From Clostridia bacterium (GTDB lineage: Bacteria > Bacillota > Clostridia > Christensenellales > UBA1242): 64,000 nt of DNA. A program made the position numbers and the translations under genes. Shown piece after piece: positions 8,737-17,203 of the stretch (position 1 is the first letter of the stretch; each line of letters begins with the position of its first letter). Under the pieces are notes generated by a model, which saw only the letters and a list, made by a program, of their open reading frames with translations, searched no databases and was not told the DNA's origin. The stretch is from NCBI GenBank assembly GCA_022793335.1, contig JAAWCQ010000009.1:210379-274378 (forward strand), given 5' to 3'.

Positions 8737-9135
8737 TTACCATACATAAGCGAGTACTTCCCCGCCTACTCCAAGTTTTCTAGCTTCTTTGTCAGTAACA
8801 ATTCCCTTGTTTGTAGAGATGATTGCAATTCCAAGTCCACTGATAACTTTTGGAAGTTTGTCTTTTTGTGCATATACTCTAAGACCAGGTTTAGAAATTC
8901 TTCTAAGACCTTGAATTACGCTTTCGCCGATTTCGTCATATTTAAGGGCAACAACGATATTTTTGTGTCCACCCTCTTCGCTCTCTTCGTATGAGCGAAT
9001 ATAGCCTTCTTCAAGAAGGATTTTTGCAATAGCTCGTTTTTCATTTGAAGCAGGGATACTTACATTATCATGCTTTACGAGCAGCGCATTTCTAATTCTT
9101 GTAAGCATATCTGCGATTGGATCAGTAACTAACAT
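8737..9135 (-). CDS. rpsH: 30S ribosomal protein S8
   Basis: uS8, 132 residues. The N-terminal [26 protein letters not shown] and the C-terminal [33 protein letters not shown] are diagnostic. It binds the central domain of 16S rRNA; in E. coli it is the spc operon repressor, but here the operon context differs and no such site was identified. GGAGGAAAAT lies before the ATG. Confidence 0.98.
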   Translation of the reverse strand: MLVTDPIADMLTRIRNALLVKHDNVSIPASNEKRAIAKILLEEGYIRSYEESEEGGHKNIVVALKYDEIGESVIQGLRRISKPGLRVYAQKDKLPKVISGLGIAIISTNKGIVTDKEARKLGVGGEVLAYVW

Positions 9136-9147
9136 ATTTTCCTCCTT

Positions 9148-9333
9148 TTACCAGCTTGACTTCTTTACGCCAGGAATTTCACCTTTGTTTGCAAGTTCAC
9201 GGAAGCAGATTCTGCAAATTCCGTATTTTCTTAAAACTGCATGTGGACGACCACAAAGTGAACATCTAGTGTACTCACGAGTTTTGTATTTTTGCGTTCT
9301 TTTTTGTTTTTCAACTAATGCTTTCTTTGCCAT
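9148..9333 (-). CDS. rpsN: 30S ribosomal protein S14, type Z (zinc-binding)
   Basis: The short 61-residue zinc form of uS14, typical of Gram-positive bacteria. Two CxxC pairs are visible (CSLC and CRIC, about residues 24-43) around [11 protein letters not shown]. The C-terminal [11 protein letters not shown] is the conserved end. It is located between rplE and rpsH. The C+ form agrees with the C+ forms of S4 and L36 in this window. Confidence 0.97.
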   Translation of the reverse strand: MAKKALVEKQKRTQKYKTREYTRCSLCGRPHAVLRKYGICRICFRELANKGEIPGVKKSSW

Positions 9334-9341
9334 AATCTCTC

Positions 9342-9893
9342 CTATTTAGCGAAAGGCAAGCCAAGTGCCTTAAGTAATGATTTTGCTTCTGCATCAGTCT
9401 TTGCAGTAGTTACAAAAGTAATATCAAAACCCCTGATTTTTTCGACTTTTTCATACACGATTTCTGGGAAAATAAGTTGTTCTTTAATTCCCATTGAGTA
9501 ATTTCCTTTGCCGTCAAATGACTTGTCAGAAATTCCTCTAAAGTCTCTCACCTTTGGAAGAGCGATTGCTGTAAGTCTGTCAAAGAATTCATACATTCTG
9601 TCTCCTCTGAGAGTAACTTTAGCACCAATCTTTTGTCCTTCTCTTAAACCGAAGTTTGAGATTGACTTTTTAGCAGTAGTTACTACAGGCTTTTGTCCTG
9701 AAATAACTGCAAGTTCGTCAACAGCAATGTTGAAGCTTTTTGAATTTCCTTTTACTTCACCAAGTCCCATATTGAGAACGATTTTCACAAGTTTTGGCAC
9801 TTCGTTTACATTTTTATAAGAAAATTCTTTTTGAAGAGCAGGCACAACTTCAGTTTTGTATTTAGCCTGAATTCTATTTTGTTCTTTTGCCAT
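9342..9893 (-). CDS. rplE: 50S ribosomal protein L5
   Basis: uL5, 183 residues, a 5S rRNA-binding protein that contacts the P-site tRNA. Signatures are [53 protein letters not shown] and the [16 protein letters not shown] block. It lies 9 bp after rplX and 8 bp before rpsN. Nothing unusual. Confidence 0.98.
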   Translation of the reverse strand: MAKEQNRIQAKYKTEVVPALQKEFSYKNVNEVPKLVKIVLNMGLGEVKGNSKSFNIAVDELAVISGQKPVVTTAKKSISNFGLREGQKIGAKVTLRGDRMYEFFDRLTAIALPKVRDFRGISDKSFDGKGNYSMGIKEQLIFPEIVYEKVEKIRGFDITFVTTAKTDAEAKSLLKALGLPFAK

Positions 9894-9902
9894 GTTTTAC
9901 CC

Positions 9903-10586
9903 CTACTTTGTTTCCTTTTTAGCTGTTGTCGACTTTTTTGTTGTTGTTTTCTTTTCTGCAGCTTCTTTAGCTGGCTTTTCAGCTTTTGCAGCAGCAGTCT
10001 TAGTTGTTGTTTTCTTAGCAGCAGTTGTTTTAGCTGGTTTTTCAGCTTTCACTTCTGTTTCTTCTGCCTTAGCAGCCTTAGCTTTTGGAGCTGCTTTTGT
10101 TTCTTTGCTTTCAGTTGCTTTTGCAGTTGTTTTCTTAGCAGCAGTCTTCTTTTCAACTGGCTTAGCTTCTTCTGCAGCTTTTTCTGTCTTAGCTGATTTG
10201 AGTTTTGCACCCTTCAATTCTTCAGCTTTGATTGTTTTCTTAGCTTCTTTCTTAGTTTGTTTTACAAACTCTTTGTCAAGAGCTCCGCCGCACTTCTTGC
10301 AAACACGAGCCTTCTTTCCGCCTACTTCAGCGTGAGCAACTCTTGTTGCCTTATTGCAAACTGGGCATACAACTTGAACATTTGAAACATCGATAGGAGC
10401 GTTTTTCTTAATAATTCCGCCCTTATCTTGCTGAGATCTTGGCTTTTGATGTTTTGAAACCATATTGATTCCATCAACAAGCACTCTGCCTTCTCCAGCA
10501 TAAACGGCTGTAACTTTTCCAGTTTTACCCTTTTCTTTTCCAGCGATTACAAGAACGGTATCGCCTGTTTTAATTGTCATCTTCAT
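9903..10586 (-). CDS. rplX: 50S ribosomal protein L24 with long Lys/Ala-rich tail
   Basis: uL24 assembly initiator with the KOW motif (TVLVIAGKEKGKTGKV) and the canonical NMVSKHQKPRSQQDKGGIIKKNAPIDVSNV segment, followed by CPVC and CKKC knuckles. The standard domain ends near residue 110. It continues into about 115 further residues made almost only of Lys, Ala, Thr and Glu (repeats of AAKKTT, AEKPAK), giving 227 residues against the usual ~100-110. The tail resembles histone-H1-like or eukaryotic ribosomal tails and is predicted to be disordered. The frame is open with no sign of fusion by frameshift. The RBS is AAAGGAG. Confidence 0.95.
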   Translation of the reverse strand: MKMTIKTGDTVLVIAGKEKGKTGKVTAVYAGEGRVLVDGINMVSKHQKPRSQQDKGGIIKKNAPIDVSNVQVVCPVCNKATRVAHAEVGGKKARVCKKCGGALDKEFVKQTKKEAKKTIKAEELKGAKLKSAKTEKAAEEAKPVEKKTAAKKTTAKATESKETKAAPKAKAAKAEETEVKAEKPAKTTAAKKTTTKTAAAKAEKPAKEAAEKKTTTKKSTTAKKETK

Positions 10587-10598
10587 TATGCACTCCTT

Positions 10599-10967
10599 TT
10601 ATAGAACATCCGGAGCAAGAGAAATAATTTTCATATAACCCTTGTCACGAAGCTCTCTAGCGATAGGTCCAAATACACGAGTGCCTTTTGGCTGTTTTTG
10701 GTTGTCGATGATAACAGCTGCGTTGTCATCAAAACGGATATGTGAGCCATCAGCTCTTCTAAGTCCTTTAGAAGAACGAACGATAACGGCCTTTACAACA
10801 TCACCTTTTTTTACTGTTCCGCCTGGGATGGCTTTCTTAACAGCAGCAACAATGATATCACCAATGTTTCCACTTCTTCTATAAGAGCCACCAAGAACAC
10901 GAATGCACATAATTTCTTTTGCGCCTGTGTTGTCAGCAACTTTTAATCTTGTTTGAGGTTGAATCAT
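10599..10967 (-). CDS. rplN: 50S ribosomal protein L14
   Basis: uL14, 122 residues, at the subunit interface (bridges B5/B8). It has [28 protein letters not shown] at the start, [34 protein letters not shown] in the middle and [28 protein letters not shown] at the end, all highly conserved. It lies between rpsQ and rplX, with GGAGGAGCGTT before the ATG. Confidence 0.98.
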   Translation of the reverse strand: MIQPQTRLKVADNTGAKEIMCIRVLGGSYRRSGNIGDIIVAAVKKAIPGGTVKKGDVVKAVIVRSSKGLRRADGSHIRFDDNAAVIIDNQKQPKGTRVFGPIARELRDKGYMKIISLAPDVL

Positions 10968-10978
10968 AACGCTCCTCC

Positions 10979-11242
10979 TTACTTAGCTTTCTCTACAATT
11001 TCAACAACGCGGAAGTGCTTATCCTTTGAAAGAGGACGAGTTTCCATAATGCGAACAGTGTCACCAATTCCGCATTCATTGTTTTCATCATGAGCTTTGA
11101 ATGTATTTGATTTTTGTACGACTTTTCTATAAATTGGGCTTTTTACTCTGGAAACGACCTTAACTACAACGGTTTTGTCCATTTTGCCAGCTGATACTAC
11201 TACGCCTTGGCGTACTATTCTTTGATTTCTACTTGTTTCCAT
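10979..11242 (-). CDS. rpsQ: 30S ribosomal protein S17
   Basis: uS17, an OB-fold 16S-binding protein. It has [20 protein letters not shown] and the [28 protein letters not shown] ending. The frame extends to an ATG at 11254, but the ATG at 11242 is preceded at 5 nt by GGAGG and is the more likely start, giving 87 residues. The ribosome site and start lie inside the end of rpmC (14-bp overlap), suggesting translational coupling. Confidence 0.96.
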   Translation of the reverse strand: METSRNQRIVRQGVVVSAGKMDKTVVVKVVSRVKSPIYRKVVQKSNTFKAHDENNECGIGDTVRIMETRPLSKDKHFRVVEIVEKAK

Positions 11243-11447
11243 CGTTGCCTCCATTTGCTTCTAATTCCTTTTCTCTGAGCACGGTCTTAACTCTTGCAAT
11301 GTCTTTCTTCACATTGTGAAGTGCCATTGGATTTGCAAGTGACCTAGTAGCGTGAGAGAAACGAAGATTAAACAATTCACTATTTAATTCTTTAAGTTTT
11401 GCGTTAAGCTCTGCAACTGATAGATACTTGATATCGTTAATTTTCAT
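11229..11447 (-). CDS. rpmC: 50S ribosomal protein L29
   Basis: uL29, 72 residues, a helical hairpin near the peptide exit tunnel. It has [53 protein letters not shown]. It overlaps the rplP stop by 11 bp and the rpsQ start by 14 bp, so the three are probably translationally coupled. The C-terminal tail (ANGGNDGNK) is slightly extended relative to short family members. Confidence 0.96.
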   Translation of the reverse strand: MKINDIKYLSVAELNAKLKELNSELFNLRFSHATRSLANPMALHNVKKDIARVKTVLREKELEANGGNDGNK

Positions 11448-11880
11448 CTTTCACACCACCTTTTGCAAGTTCATCTGTTTTTTTGATAAATTTTGTTTTG
11501 CATGGAAGTTTGTGTCCGCAAAGTCTTAAAGCTTCACGAGCAACTTCTTCGCTTACACCTTCGATTTCGAAAAGCACTCTGCCAGGTTTAACAACTGCAA
11601 CCCAAAATTCTGGAGAACCTTTACCTGAACCCATACGAGTTTCAGCAGGTTTTTTAGTAACAGGCTTATCAGGGAAGATTTTAATCCAAACTTTACCGTC
11701 ACGGCGTGTATATCTTGTTAAAGCAATACGAGCTGCTTCGATTTGGTTTGACTTGATCCAGCATGGCTCTGTTGCGATAATTCCGTAAGTGCCATAAGCA
11801 AGAGTGTTTCCTCTTGTTGCCTTTCCTGTCATTCTGCCTCTAAAAACTTTTCTTCTTTTAACTCTTTTAGGCATCAACAT
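11437..11880 (-). CDS. rplP: 50S ribosomal protein L16
   Basis: uL16, 147 residues. It begins [17 protein letters not shown] and contains [42 protein letters not shown], diagnostic of the family. It organises the A-site tRNA region. The start ATG overlaps the rpsC stop by 1 bp, and its end overlaps the rpmC start. Confidence 0.98.
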   Translation of the reverse strand: MLMPKRVKRRKVFRGRMTGKATRGNTLAYGTYGIIATEPCWIKSNQIEAARIALTRYTRRDGKVWIKIFPDKPVTKKPAETRMGSGKGSPEFWVAVVKPGRVLFEIEGVSEEVAREALRLCGHKLPCKTKFIKKTDELAKGGVKDEN

Positions 11881-12554
11881 TATTCTTGTCCTCCTTTTGT
11901 ATCAGACACTTTGTTATTGCCTAAAATTTCACCCTTGTAAATCCAGCATTTGATACCGATTTTTCCAATCATTGTATAAGCTGAATATTCACCGTAGTCA
12001 ATGTCTGCTCTAAGAGTGTGAAGAGGAACACTTCCTCTGAATTGTTTCTCAGTTTGAGCCTTTTCGTTGGCTTTTGTGAGAACGCCGCTTACTTGGATTT
12101 TGCAACCCTTAGCGCCAGCTTTCATAACTCTTTCAATAGCTTGCTTTAACGCACGCTTAGCAGCAACACGCTTTTCAAGTTGCATAGCAATGCTTTCTGC
12201 AACGAGTTGAGCGTCAAGGTCAGGTCTTTTAATTTCTTTAACATTTACAAGCAATAATTTTACTGGTCTGACGAGTTTTGCGATTTCTTTTTTAATAACT
12301 TCAATGCCTGCGCCCTTAGTACCAATAATCATACCAGGTTTTGAGGTGAAGATATTTACAACAAGCTTGTTTTCTGTTCTTTCAATAGTTACTTTTGAAA
12401 TTGAACAAGCTTTATATTTCTTTTGGATGAAATTTTTTACATCTTGGTCTTCTTTAAGGTTTGCAGCAAAAGTCTTTTTGTCAGCATACCAAGTTGAATT
12501 CCAATCTTTGTTAATTCCAACTCTAAGTCCTATTGGACTAACCTTTTGTCCCAT
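11880..12554 (-). CDS. rpsC: 30S ribosomal protein S3
   Basis: uS3, 224 residues with N-terminal KH domain ([21 protein letters not shown]) and the C-terminal domain [39 protein letters not shown]. It forms part of the mRNA entry tunnel and helicase centre. The stop shares a base with the rplP start. GGAGGCTAAG lies before the ATG, and the gap to rplV is 1 bp. Confidence 0.98.
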   Translation of the reverse strand: MGQKVSPIGLRVGINKDWNSTWYADKKTFAANLKEDQDVKNFIQKKYKACSISKVTIERTENKLVVNIFTSKPGMIIGTKGAGIEVIKKEIAKLVRPVKLLLVNVKEIKRPDLDAQLVAESIAMQLEKRVAAKRALKQAIERVMKAGAKGCKIQVSGVLTKANEKAQTEKQFRGSVPLHTLRADIDYGEYSAYTMIGKIGIKCWIYKGEILGNNKVSDTKGGQE

Positions 12555-12555
12555 C

Positions 12556-12945
12556 TTAGCCTCCTACCACTTCATCAAGCACAATAGTGATGTGTGAAGT
12601 CTTTTTAAGTATGATATCGCCTGAGCCTTTAGCTCTTGCAGACATTCTTTTAAACATTGGTCCGCTTGTAGCATAAGCTTCTTTAACAACAAGACTGTCT
12701 TTGTTTTTGCCCATGTTGTTTTCGGCGTTTGCAATTGCACTGTTGAGCACTTTCAAACTTTCGTAAGCACCCTTGTCAGGCATATTTTCTAAGATTGCAA
12801 CAGCTTCTTCTGCCTTCTTGCCTCTTACAAGGTCAAGAATGTAGGTAATCTTTGAAGGACTCATTCTTACATATTTTGCCTTCGCATAAGGATATTTCTT
12901 TGCTTTTGCAAGCTTTTCTGCTTTTAATCTAGTTCTTGTAGCCAT
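12556..12945 (-). CDS. rplV: 50S ribosomal protein L22
   Basis: uL22, 129 residues; its beta hairpin lines the exit tunnel. It has AKYVRMSPSKITYILDLVRGKKAEEAVAILENMPDKGA and the C-terminal PMFKRMSARAKGSGDIILKKTSHITIVLDE. The N-terminal ~20 Lys/Ala-rich residues are a modest extension. It lies 10 bp after rpsS and 1 bp before rpsC. Confidence 0.97.
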   Translation of the reverse strand: MATRTRLKAEKLAKAKKYPYAKAKYVRMSPSKITYILDLVRGKKAEEAVAILENMPDKGAYESLKVLNSAIANAENNMGKNKDSLVVKEAYATSGPMFKRMSARAKGSGDIILKKTSHITIVLDEVVGG

Positions 12946-12955
12946 TTTTTACTCC

Positions 12956-13240
12956 TTATTTCTTACCTGCTGCTGCAGCCGACTTTTTAGAATGTCCCTT
13001 GTAAGTTCTTGTTGGAGAAAATTCTCCAAGTTTATGTCCTACCATATCAGCTGTGCAGTAAACAGGGACATGTTTCTTTCCATTATGCACTGCGAAGGTA
13101 AATCCTACAAAATCAGGATAGATGGTAGAAGCTCTTGACCAAGTTTTGATAGGTCTTTTAACGCCTGACTCTTGCATCTCGGCAACCTTTTTTACAAGAC
13201 TTGGATGAACATAAGGCTTTTTCTTTAATGATTTGCTCAT
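12956..13240 (-). CDS. rpsS: 30S ribosomal protein S19
   Basis: uS19, 94 residues, a head protein that contacts S13 and the A-site finger. It carries [53 protein letters not shown] in its core. The usual ending is slightly enriched in Ala (SAAAAGKK). It is in standard order between rplB and rplV. The ribosome site is AGGAGAGAAGATT. Confidence 0.98.
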   Translation of the reverse strand: MSKSLKKKPYVHPSLVKKVAEMQESGVKRPIKTWSRASTIYPDFVGFTFAVHNGKKHVPVYCTADMVGHKLGEFSPTRTYKGHSKKSAAAAGKK

Positions 13241-13251
13241 AATCTTCTCTC

Positions 13252-14079
13252 CTAATTAACTCTCTTAACCATCAAGCGGTTAGAGCGATTTTTTCTCTTT
13301 CTAGTCTTGTATCCAAGAGCAGGTTTGTTCCATGGAGTAACAGGTGATGCCATTCCGACTGGGCTCTTACCTTCACCACCACCATGCTTGTGGTCGTTAG
13401 GGTTCATAGCTACACCGCGGACGCTTGGTCTTACACCCATGTGTCTCTTTCTACCAGCTTTACCGAGAGATACAAGTTCGTGGTCAATATTTCCAACAGT
13501 ACCAATTGTTGCTCTGCAAACGAGAAGCACTTTTCTCATTTCACCACTTGGAAGACGGATAGTTGCATATCTGCCCTCTTTAGCCATAAGTTGAGCTTCA
13601 TTTCCGGCACTTCTTACAAGTTGACCACCCTTGTTTGGCTCAAGCTCAATGTTGTGAACAAGTGAGCCAACAGGAATTTGTGAAAGTGGAAGGCAGTTGC
13701 CGACTTTGATTTCAACATCGTTTCCACTCATAACTGTGTCACCATCTTTAAGACCTACAGGTGCAAGGATATATCTTTTCTCGCCGTCAGCATAACGAAC
13801 AAGAGCGATATAAGCTGTTCTGTTTGGGTCATATTCAATTCCAACAACCTTTGCAGGAATGTTGTCTTTGTTTCTTTTAAAGTCGATTACACGATATTTT
13901 TGTCTGTTTCCGCCGCCTTGATGACGAACAGTAACTCTTCCTTGAGCATTTCTTCCAGCATGTTTGTCTTTCTTTTCAAGAAGAGATTTCTCAGGAGTCT
14001 TTTTTGTGATTTCTTCAAAGGAAGAGGTTGTATAAAATCTTCTTCCAGCTGAAGTAGGTCTATGAATTTTAATTGCCAT
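13252..14079 (-). CDS. rplB: 50S ribosomal protein L2
   Basis: uL2, 275 residues, essential for peptidyl-transferase centre assembly. It has the N-terminal [44 protein letters not shown] and the catalytic-region signature [24 protein letters not shown], which keeps the conserved histidine (HKHGGGEG). It lies 11 bp before rpsS and 20 bp after rplW. Confidence 0.98.
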   Translation of the reverse strand: MAIKIHRPTSAGRRFYTTSSFEEITKKTPEKSLLEKKDKHAGRNAQGRVTVRHQGGGNRQKYRVIDFKRNKDNIPAKVVGIEYDPNRTAYIALVRYADGEKRYILAPVGLKDGDTVMSGNDVEIKVGNCLPLSQIPVGSLVHNIELEPNKGGQLVRSAGNEAQLMAKEGRYATIRLPSGEMRKVLLVCRATIGTVGNIDHELVSLGKAGRKRHMGVRPSVRGVAMNPNDHKHGGGEGKSPVGMASPVTPWNKPALGYKTRKRKNRSNRLMVKRVN

Positions 14080-14099
14080 AATCTATACGCCTCCTATCC

Positions 14100-14402
14100 T
14101 TATGATAAGCTGTCGAAGAATGCGATTGACTTAGACTTTTCAGTAAGTGTAACTACTGCTTTTTTGTAGTCGCTTGTCTTTCCAACTGTTCTTCCGCCCT
14201 TAGTATTTTGAGTCTTTTTGTGACCCTTTACAATAACTGTATTTACTCTTTCCACCTTAACGCCGAAAAGCTCTTCAACTGCATTTGCAATTTGCACTTT
14301 ATCAGCATTTTTTGCTACAACGAAAGTATAAACTTTGTTTGCAATTCCGCCATAACTTTTTTCTGTGAGAAGTGGTCTGATAATAATTTTATTTGCTTCC
14401 AT
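14100..14402 (-). CDS. rplW: 50S ribosomal protein L23
   Basis: uL23, 100 residues, the docking site for SRP and trigger factor at the tunnel exit. It has [57 protein letters not shown]. It starts at the base where rplD ends (1-bp overlap), so coupling is likely. Its length is ordinary for the family. Confidence 0.97.
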   Translation of the reverse strand: MEANKIIIRPLLTEKSYGGIANKVYTFVVAKNADKVQIANAVEELFGVKVERVNTVIVKGHKKTQNTKGGRTVGKTSDYKKAVVTLTEKSKSIAFFDSLS

Positions 14403-15028
14403 TATTCTGCGTACGCCTCCTCTAATGATTTGATGGCTGACTCAGTGATTACTATGTTCTTGTTTGCAACAAGCTCATAAACATTAAGGTCACATGCTTC
14501 AGCTATGCTCAAAGTCTTGATGTTTGCAGTTGCAAGTTTTACATTCTTATCGTTGCTGTCATTGATAACAAGCACGCTCTTGTCAAACTTGAAAGCATTT
14601 AAGAAAGCTTGAGCTTCTTTAGTTTTTGGAGCAGAGAATTCAAACTTATCAAGAACAGTCACTTCGTTTTGAGCAAGCTTTTGACTGAGCGCTGAAACAA
14701 GAGCGCCTCTCTTCTTTTGCTTGTTGACTTTCTTAGAGAAATCTCTTGGCTTTGGAGCAAATACAACTCCACCACCTGTCCATTGTGGGCCTTTCTTAGA
14801 GCCTTGTCTAGCTCTGCCAGTACCCTTTTGACGCCAAGGTTTCTTAGCGTGTCCTCTTACTTCACTTCTTGTGAGGGCTGATTTTGTACCCTGTCTTTGA
14901 TTTGCATTGTATGCAACAACAACTTCGTGAATAAGAGCTTCATTGTAATCAGCAGCGAAGAGCGCGTCAGGTAAACTAATTTGACCGATTTCGCTAGCCT
15001 GCATATTGTATACTTTTACTTTTGCCAT
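14402..15028 (-). CDS. rplD: 50S ribosomal protein L4
   Basis: uL4, 208 residues. It carries the tunnel loop [46 protein letters not shown]. In E. coli L4 represses its own operon; whether that holds here is unknown. It is 11 bp after rplC with an AAGGAGTAAGTC ribosome site, and overlaps rplW by 1 bp. Confidence 0.98.
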   Translation of the reverse strand: MAKVKVYNMQASEIGQISLPDALFAADYNEALIHEVVVAYNANQRQGTKSALTRSEVRGHAKKPWRQKGTGRARQGSKKGPQWTGGGVVFAPKPRDFSKKVNKQKKRGALVSALSQKLAQNEVTVLDKFEFSAPKTKEAQAFLNAFKFDKSVLVINDSNDKNVKLATANIKTLSIAEACDLNVYELVANKNIVITESAIKSLEEAYAE

Positions 15029-15039
15029 GACTTACTCCT

Positions 15040-15684
15040 TTAATTTCCCTTAACTGCTTCACGGATGGTAACAACCGAACCTTTAGGTCCAGGAATGCAG
15101 CCTTTAACAAGGATAACATTTCTTGCAGGGTCAACCTTAACAATTTCAAGGTTTTGAATAGTAACCCTTTCTACACCATAGTGACCAGGCATATTTTTGT
15201 TTTTGAAAACTCTTGATGGTGTTGAGTTTGCACTCATAGAGCCGACTTCTCTATGAACAGGTCCTGTACCGTGAGTCATCTTAAGTCTGTGTTGATTCCA
15301 TCTTTGGATAACGCCAGTAAAACCACGACCACGAGTTGTTCCTGTAACATCTACTTTATCCCCTTCGCCAAAGATATCAGCTTTGATTTCTTGACCAAGA
15401 GTATATTCACTTGCATTTTCAAATTTCAATTCTTTTAAAATTCTGTAAGTATCAACGCCTGCTTTTTTGAAAGCACCTGTCATAGGCTTGTTTACTCTTT
15501 GAGCTTTTTGCTTGTCGAATGCAACTACGACTGCATCATATCCGTCCTTTTCATTGTTCTTAACTTGAACAACTGGGCATGGACCTGCCTCTACAACAGT
15601 TACTGGGATAACTACGCCTTCTGGAGTGAAGACTTGAGTCATACCAAGTTTCTTACCAATAATAGCTTTTTTCATTGTTCTCAT
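15040..15684 (-). CDS. rplC: 50S ribosomal protein L3
   Basis: uL3, 214 residues, which reaches the peptidyl-transferase centre. Signatures are KKAIIGKKLGMTQVFTPEG, the RGRGFTGVIQRWNQHRLKMTHGTG loop and PGHYGVERVTIQNLEIVKVD. The start is ambiguous: GGAGG lies 3 nt before the ATG at 15684 but 12 nt before the more family-like ATG at 15675. The product differs only by three residues (MRT). It lies 9 bp after rpsJ. Confidence 0.97.
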   Translation of the reverse strand: MRTMKKAIIGKKLGMTQVFTPEGVVIPVTVVEAGPCPVVQVKNNEKDGYDAVVVAFDKQKAQRVNKPMTGAFKKAGVDTYRILKELKFENASEYTLGQEIKADIFGEGDKVDVTGTTRGRGFTGVIQRWNQHRLKMTHGTGPVHREVGSMSANSTPSRVFKNKNMPGHYGVERVTIQNLEIVKVDPARNVILVKGCIPGPKGSVVTIREAVKGN

Positions 15685-15693
15685 CTTCCTCCA

Positions 15694-16002
15694 TTATAGT
15701 TTAATCTTAATATCCACACCAGCTGGAAGGTCAATCTTCATAAGCGCGTCAACTGCCTTAGCGTTTGGTGAATAGATATCAATAAGTCTTTTGTGAGTCC
15801 TTGACTCAAATTGTTCACGACTGTCTTTGTATTTGTGTGGTGAACGAATTACGGTAACCACTTCTCTATCTGTTGGAAGTGGGATAGGCCCAGCGACTTT
15901 AGCGCCAAACTTTTCAGCAGTATCGATTATTCTTTTGCAAGCTTCGTCGATAAGGCTGTGTTCAAAGGCCTTCAATTTAATTCTAATAACTTGTGTTGCC
16001 AT
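15694..16002 (-). CDS. rpsJ: 30S ribosomal protein S10
   Basis: uS10, 102 residues from the ATG at 16002 ([20 protein letters not shown]). A longer in-frame reading to 16035 lacks family homology at its N-terminus and would swallow the GGAGG ribosome site, so the shorter start is chosen. It has the central block [29 protein letters not shown] and the [10 protein letters not shown] end. It also acts with NusB in antitermination in model bacteria. First gene of the large ribosomal operon. Confidence 0.97.
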   Translation of the reverse strand: MATQVIRIKLKAFEHSLIDEACKRIIDTAEKFGAKVAGPIPLPTDREVVTVIRSPHKYKDSREQFESRTHKRLIDIYSPNAKAVDALMKIDLPAGVDIKIKL

Positions 16003-16264
16003 TAAATATAATACCTCCTGTAATAGCAATGCCAACCATTCCCTTTTAAATCAACTTAAGGTCATCTCAATCTCATCAATAAACCAAGCTTTCTTTAAAA
16101 TGTAACACACGAAACACTTGCCCATGTGTATCACGCTGCAGGGAATTAAAAAATGTGATTTTTTGGTTGGTCGCCCGCGGTCGTTGCCACGAACTTGTCC
16201 ACATAAATTCTCCATTGATTGCAGGTAATCAAGGTAACTTTATGCATCAACCCATAATTCACAG
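16003..16264 (-). promoter_or_regulatory. Long 5' leader of the S10 operon
   Basis: About 260 nt lie between the predicted transcription start and rpsJ, with no ORF of note. It contains a clear stem at 16215-16232 (TTGATT/AATCAA arms) and a GC-rich block around 16165-16195 (GACCGCGGGCGACC on the transcript) that stands out in an AT-rich surrounding. Length and composition suggest a structured regulatory leader. I cannot assign it to a known ribosomal leader family by eye. Confidence 0.4.
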
Positions 16265-16271
16265 CTTCCCT

Positions 16272-16300
16272 ATTATACCAAATTAAGCAAAGCAAGTCAA
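16272..16300 (-). promoter_or_regulatory. Sigma-A promoter of the S10-spc-alpha operon
   Basis: On the minus strand the -35 box TTGACT (16295-16300) and -10 box TATAAT (16272-16277) are separated by exactly 17 bp. This is the only strong promoter seen for the ~30 ribosomal-operon genes. It lies about 260 bp before rpsJ. Confidence 0.85.
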
Positions 16301-16555
16301 CTACTTTTTGCAACTTTTTTCAACTTTTTTAAAGCACTATATTTTTATATTCAAGATAAAATTTTTTCCGAAAAATAAGTGTTTTAAAATGGTATTATAA
16401 AGCAATTTCAAAATGACATTATAATATGTTATATAATTTATATAATATATATTTATATATAATAAAAGCGTCACCCCATTCTTTTCTAAAAAACCACCGC
16501 CTTTGAAATGCCTTTCGCCGCTTTACAAAATTATTGCTATAACACCTGCAACACA
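16301..16555. other. Gene-free AT-rich spacer
   Basis: Between the S10 promoter and the terminator of the small membrane-protein gene. It holds a very AT-rich segment (16420-16465, alternating TATA-like sequence) but no ORF, RNA gene or repeat that I can support. Confidence 0.4.
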
Positions 16556-16590
16556 TAAAAAAAGACCTAAAGCTGCCTTTAAGTCTTTTT
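16556..16590 (-). terminator. Rho-independent terminator
   Basis: A 13-bp stem (AAAAGACCTAAAG arm, one G-U) with a 4-nt loop, flanked by A/T runs on both sides, directly after the stop of the minus-strand gene at 16595. It could also act on the plus strand. Confidence 0.75.
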
Positions 16591-16594
16591 GTTT

Positions 16595-17014
16595 TTATAA
16601 TTCATATTCTCTTTCTTTGCGAACAGCCGACGAAACAATTCCAAAGCCTAAGCCCATACATGCACCGCCACCTACTGCAAAACCAATGCCATATTTTGAA
16701 TATTTGCTTTCTTCAGCTTCAAGTTTTGCATATTGTTCATTTTCAGATAATGCTTTTTCTGTCTTTTCTTTAATTACTGCTTCTGATAAGATAGCGTCAG
16801 GAGCCTCTCCATTTATTTCTAAAAGATGATTATACTCTTCCTCTTGAATTTCTCTCACTTGTTCATAAGTAGAAGCGCGCAGGGCATCCATGCCTTCTTG
16901 AGCCTTCTTTTGATAAGCCACTGAAGCTCCATAACCACTCCAAATGCCTGCACCTACCATAAAAGGTATACACATTGCAAAAGATTTGAGAGATTTTAAT
17001 AACGCTTTTTTCAT
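16595..17014 (-). CDS. Small two-helix membrane protein
   Basis: 139 residues, no family recognised. Helix 1 at about 12-33 and helix 2 at about 107-130 (Gly/Ala-rich) flank a ~70-residue acidic, helical central segment (YEQVREIQEEEYNHLLEING). The basic N-terminus and positive C-terminal flank suggest that both ends are cytosolic and the loop is outside. The same layout occurs in the proteins at 18647 and 62432. A stub resembling the end of the GNAT-like gene lies immediately upstream, as the intact GNAT-like gene lies upstream of 18647. The RBS is AAAGGAG. Function unknown. Confidence 0.7.
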   Translation of the reverse strand: MKKALLKSLKSFAMCIPFMVGAGIWSGYGASVAYQKKAQEGMDALRASTYEQVREIQEEEYNHLLEINGEAPDAILSEAVIKEKTEKALSENEQYAKLEAEESKYSKYGIGFAVGGGACMGLGFGIVSSAVRKEREYEL

Positions 17015-17034
17015 TTATTACTCCTTTATTATTA

Positions 17035-17105
17035 TAAATCAACTTCAGCTTCATAATCGCTTTCTGATGATATATCTAGCAATTCTTTCCAAAGCTCTTA
17101 AAGCG
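17035..17105 (-). pseudogene. Stub resembling the C-terminus of the GNAT-like gene
   Basis: Read on the minus strand, the sequence just before the 16595 gene gives ELWKELLDISSESDYEAEVDL and a stop. The preceding codon is TAA and no start is present. It matches the end of the protein at 19253 (ELWKRFPEHETEDEEEIDL, stop) in the ELWK motif, the acidic tail and the final DL. It also matches in position, immediately before a two-helix membrane gene. I infer a decayed second copy. The match is short, so chance similarity cannot be excluded. Confidence 0.4.
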
Positions 17106-17156
17106 TTCTGTATCATATTTTTTTACAACCACTTTCTTGATTTATTTCTATATCCA

Positions 17157-17185
17157 AATATAACATAATATAAATGGAATTTCAA
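17157..17185 (-). promoter_or_regulatory. Promoter for the stub and two-helix gene
   Basis: TTGAAA (17180-17185), 17 bp, TATATT (17157-17162) with an upstream TG (extended -10), on the minus strand, about 140 bp before the 16595 gene. Confidence 0.55.
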
Positions 17186-17203
17186 TAGTTAAATTATTTT
17201 ATT

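Noticed and set aside
9831-10335. Long plus-strand ORFs opposite rplX and rplE
   Set aside because: They are the antisense of the Lys/Ala-rich L24 tail, giving low-complexity Cys/Phe/Ser-rich products without ribosome sites.
16420-16470. Replication origin or DnaA-box cluster in the AT-rich stretch
   Set aside because: No DnaA boxes (TTATCCACA) or neighbouring dnaA/dnaN genes; only simple TA-rich sequence.
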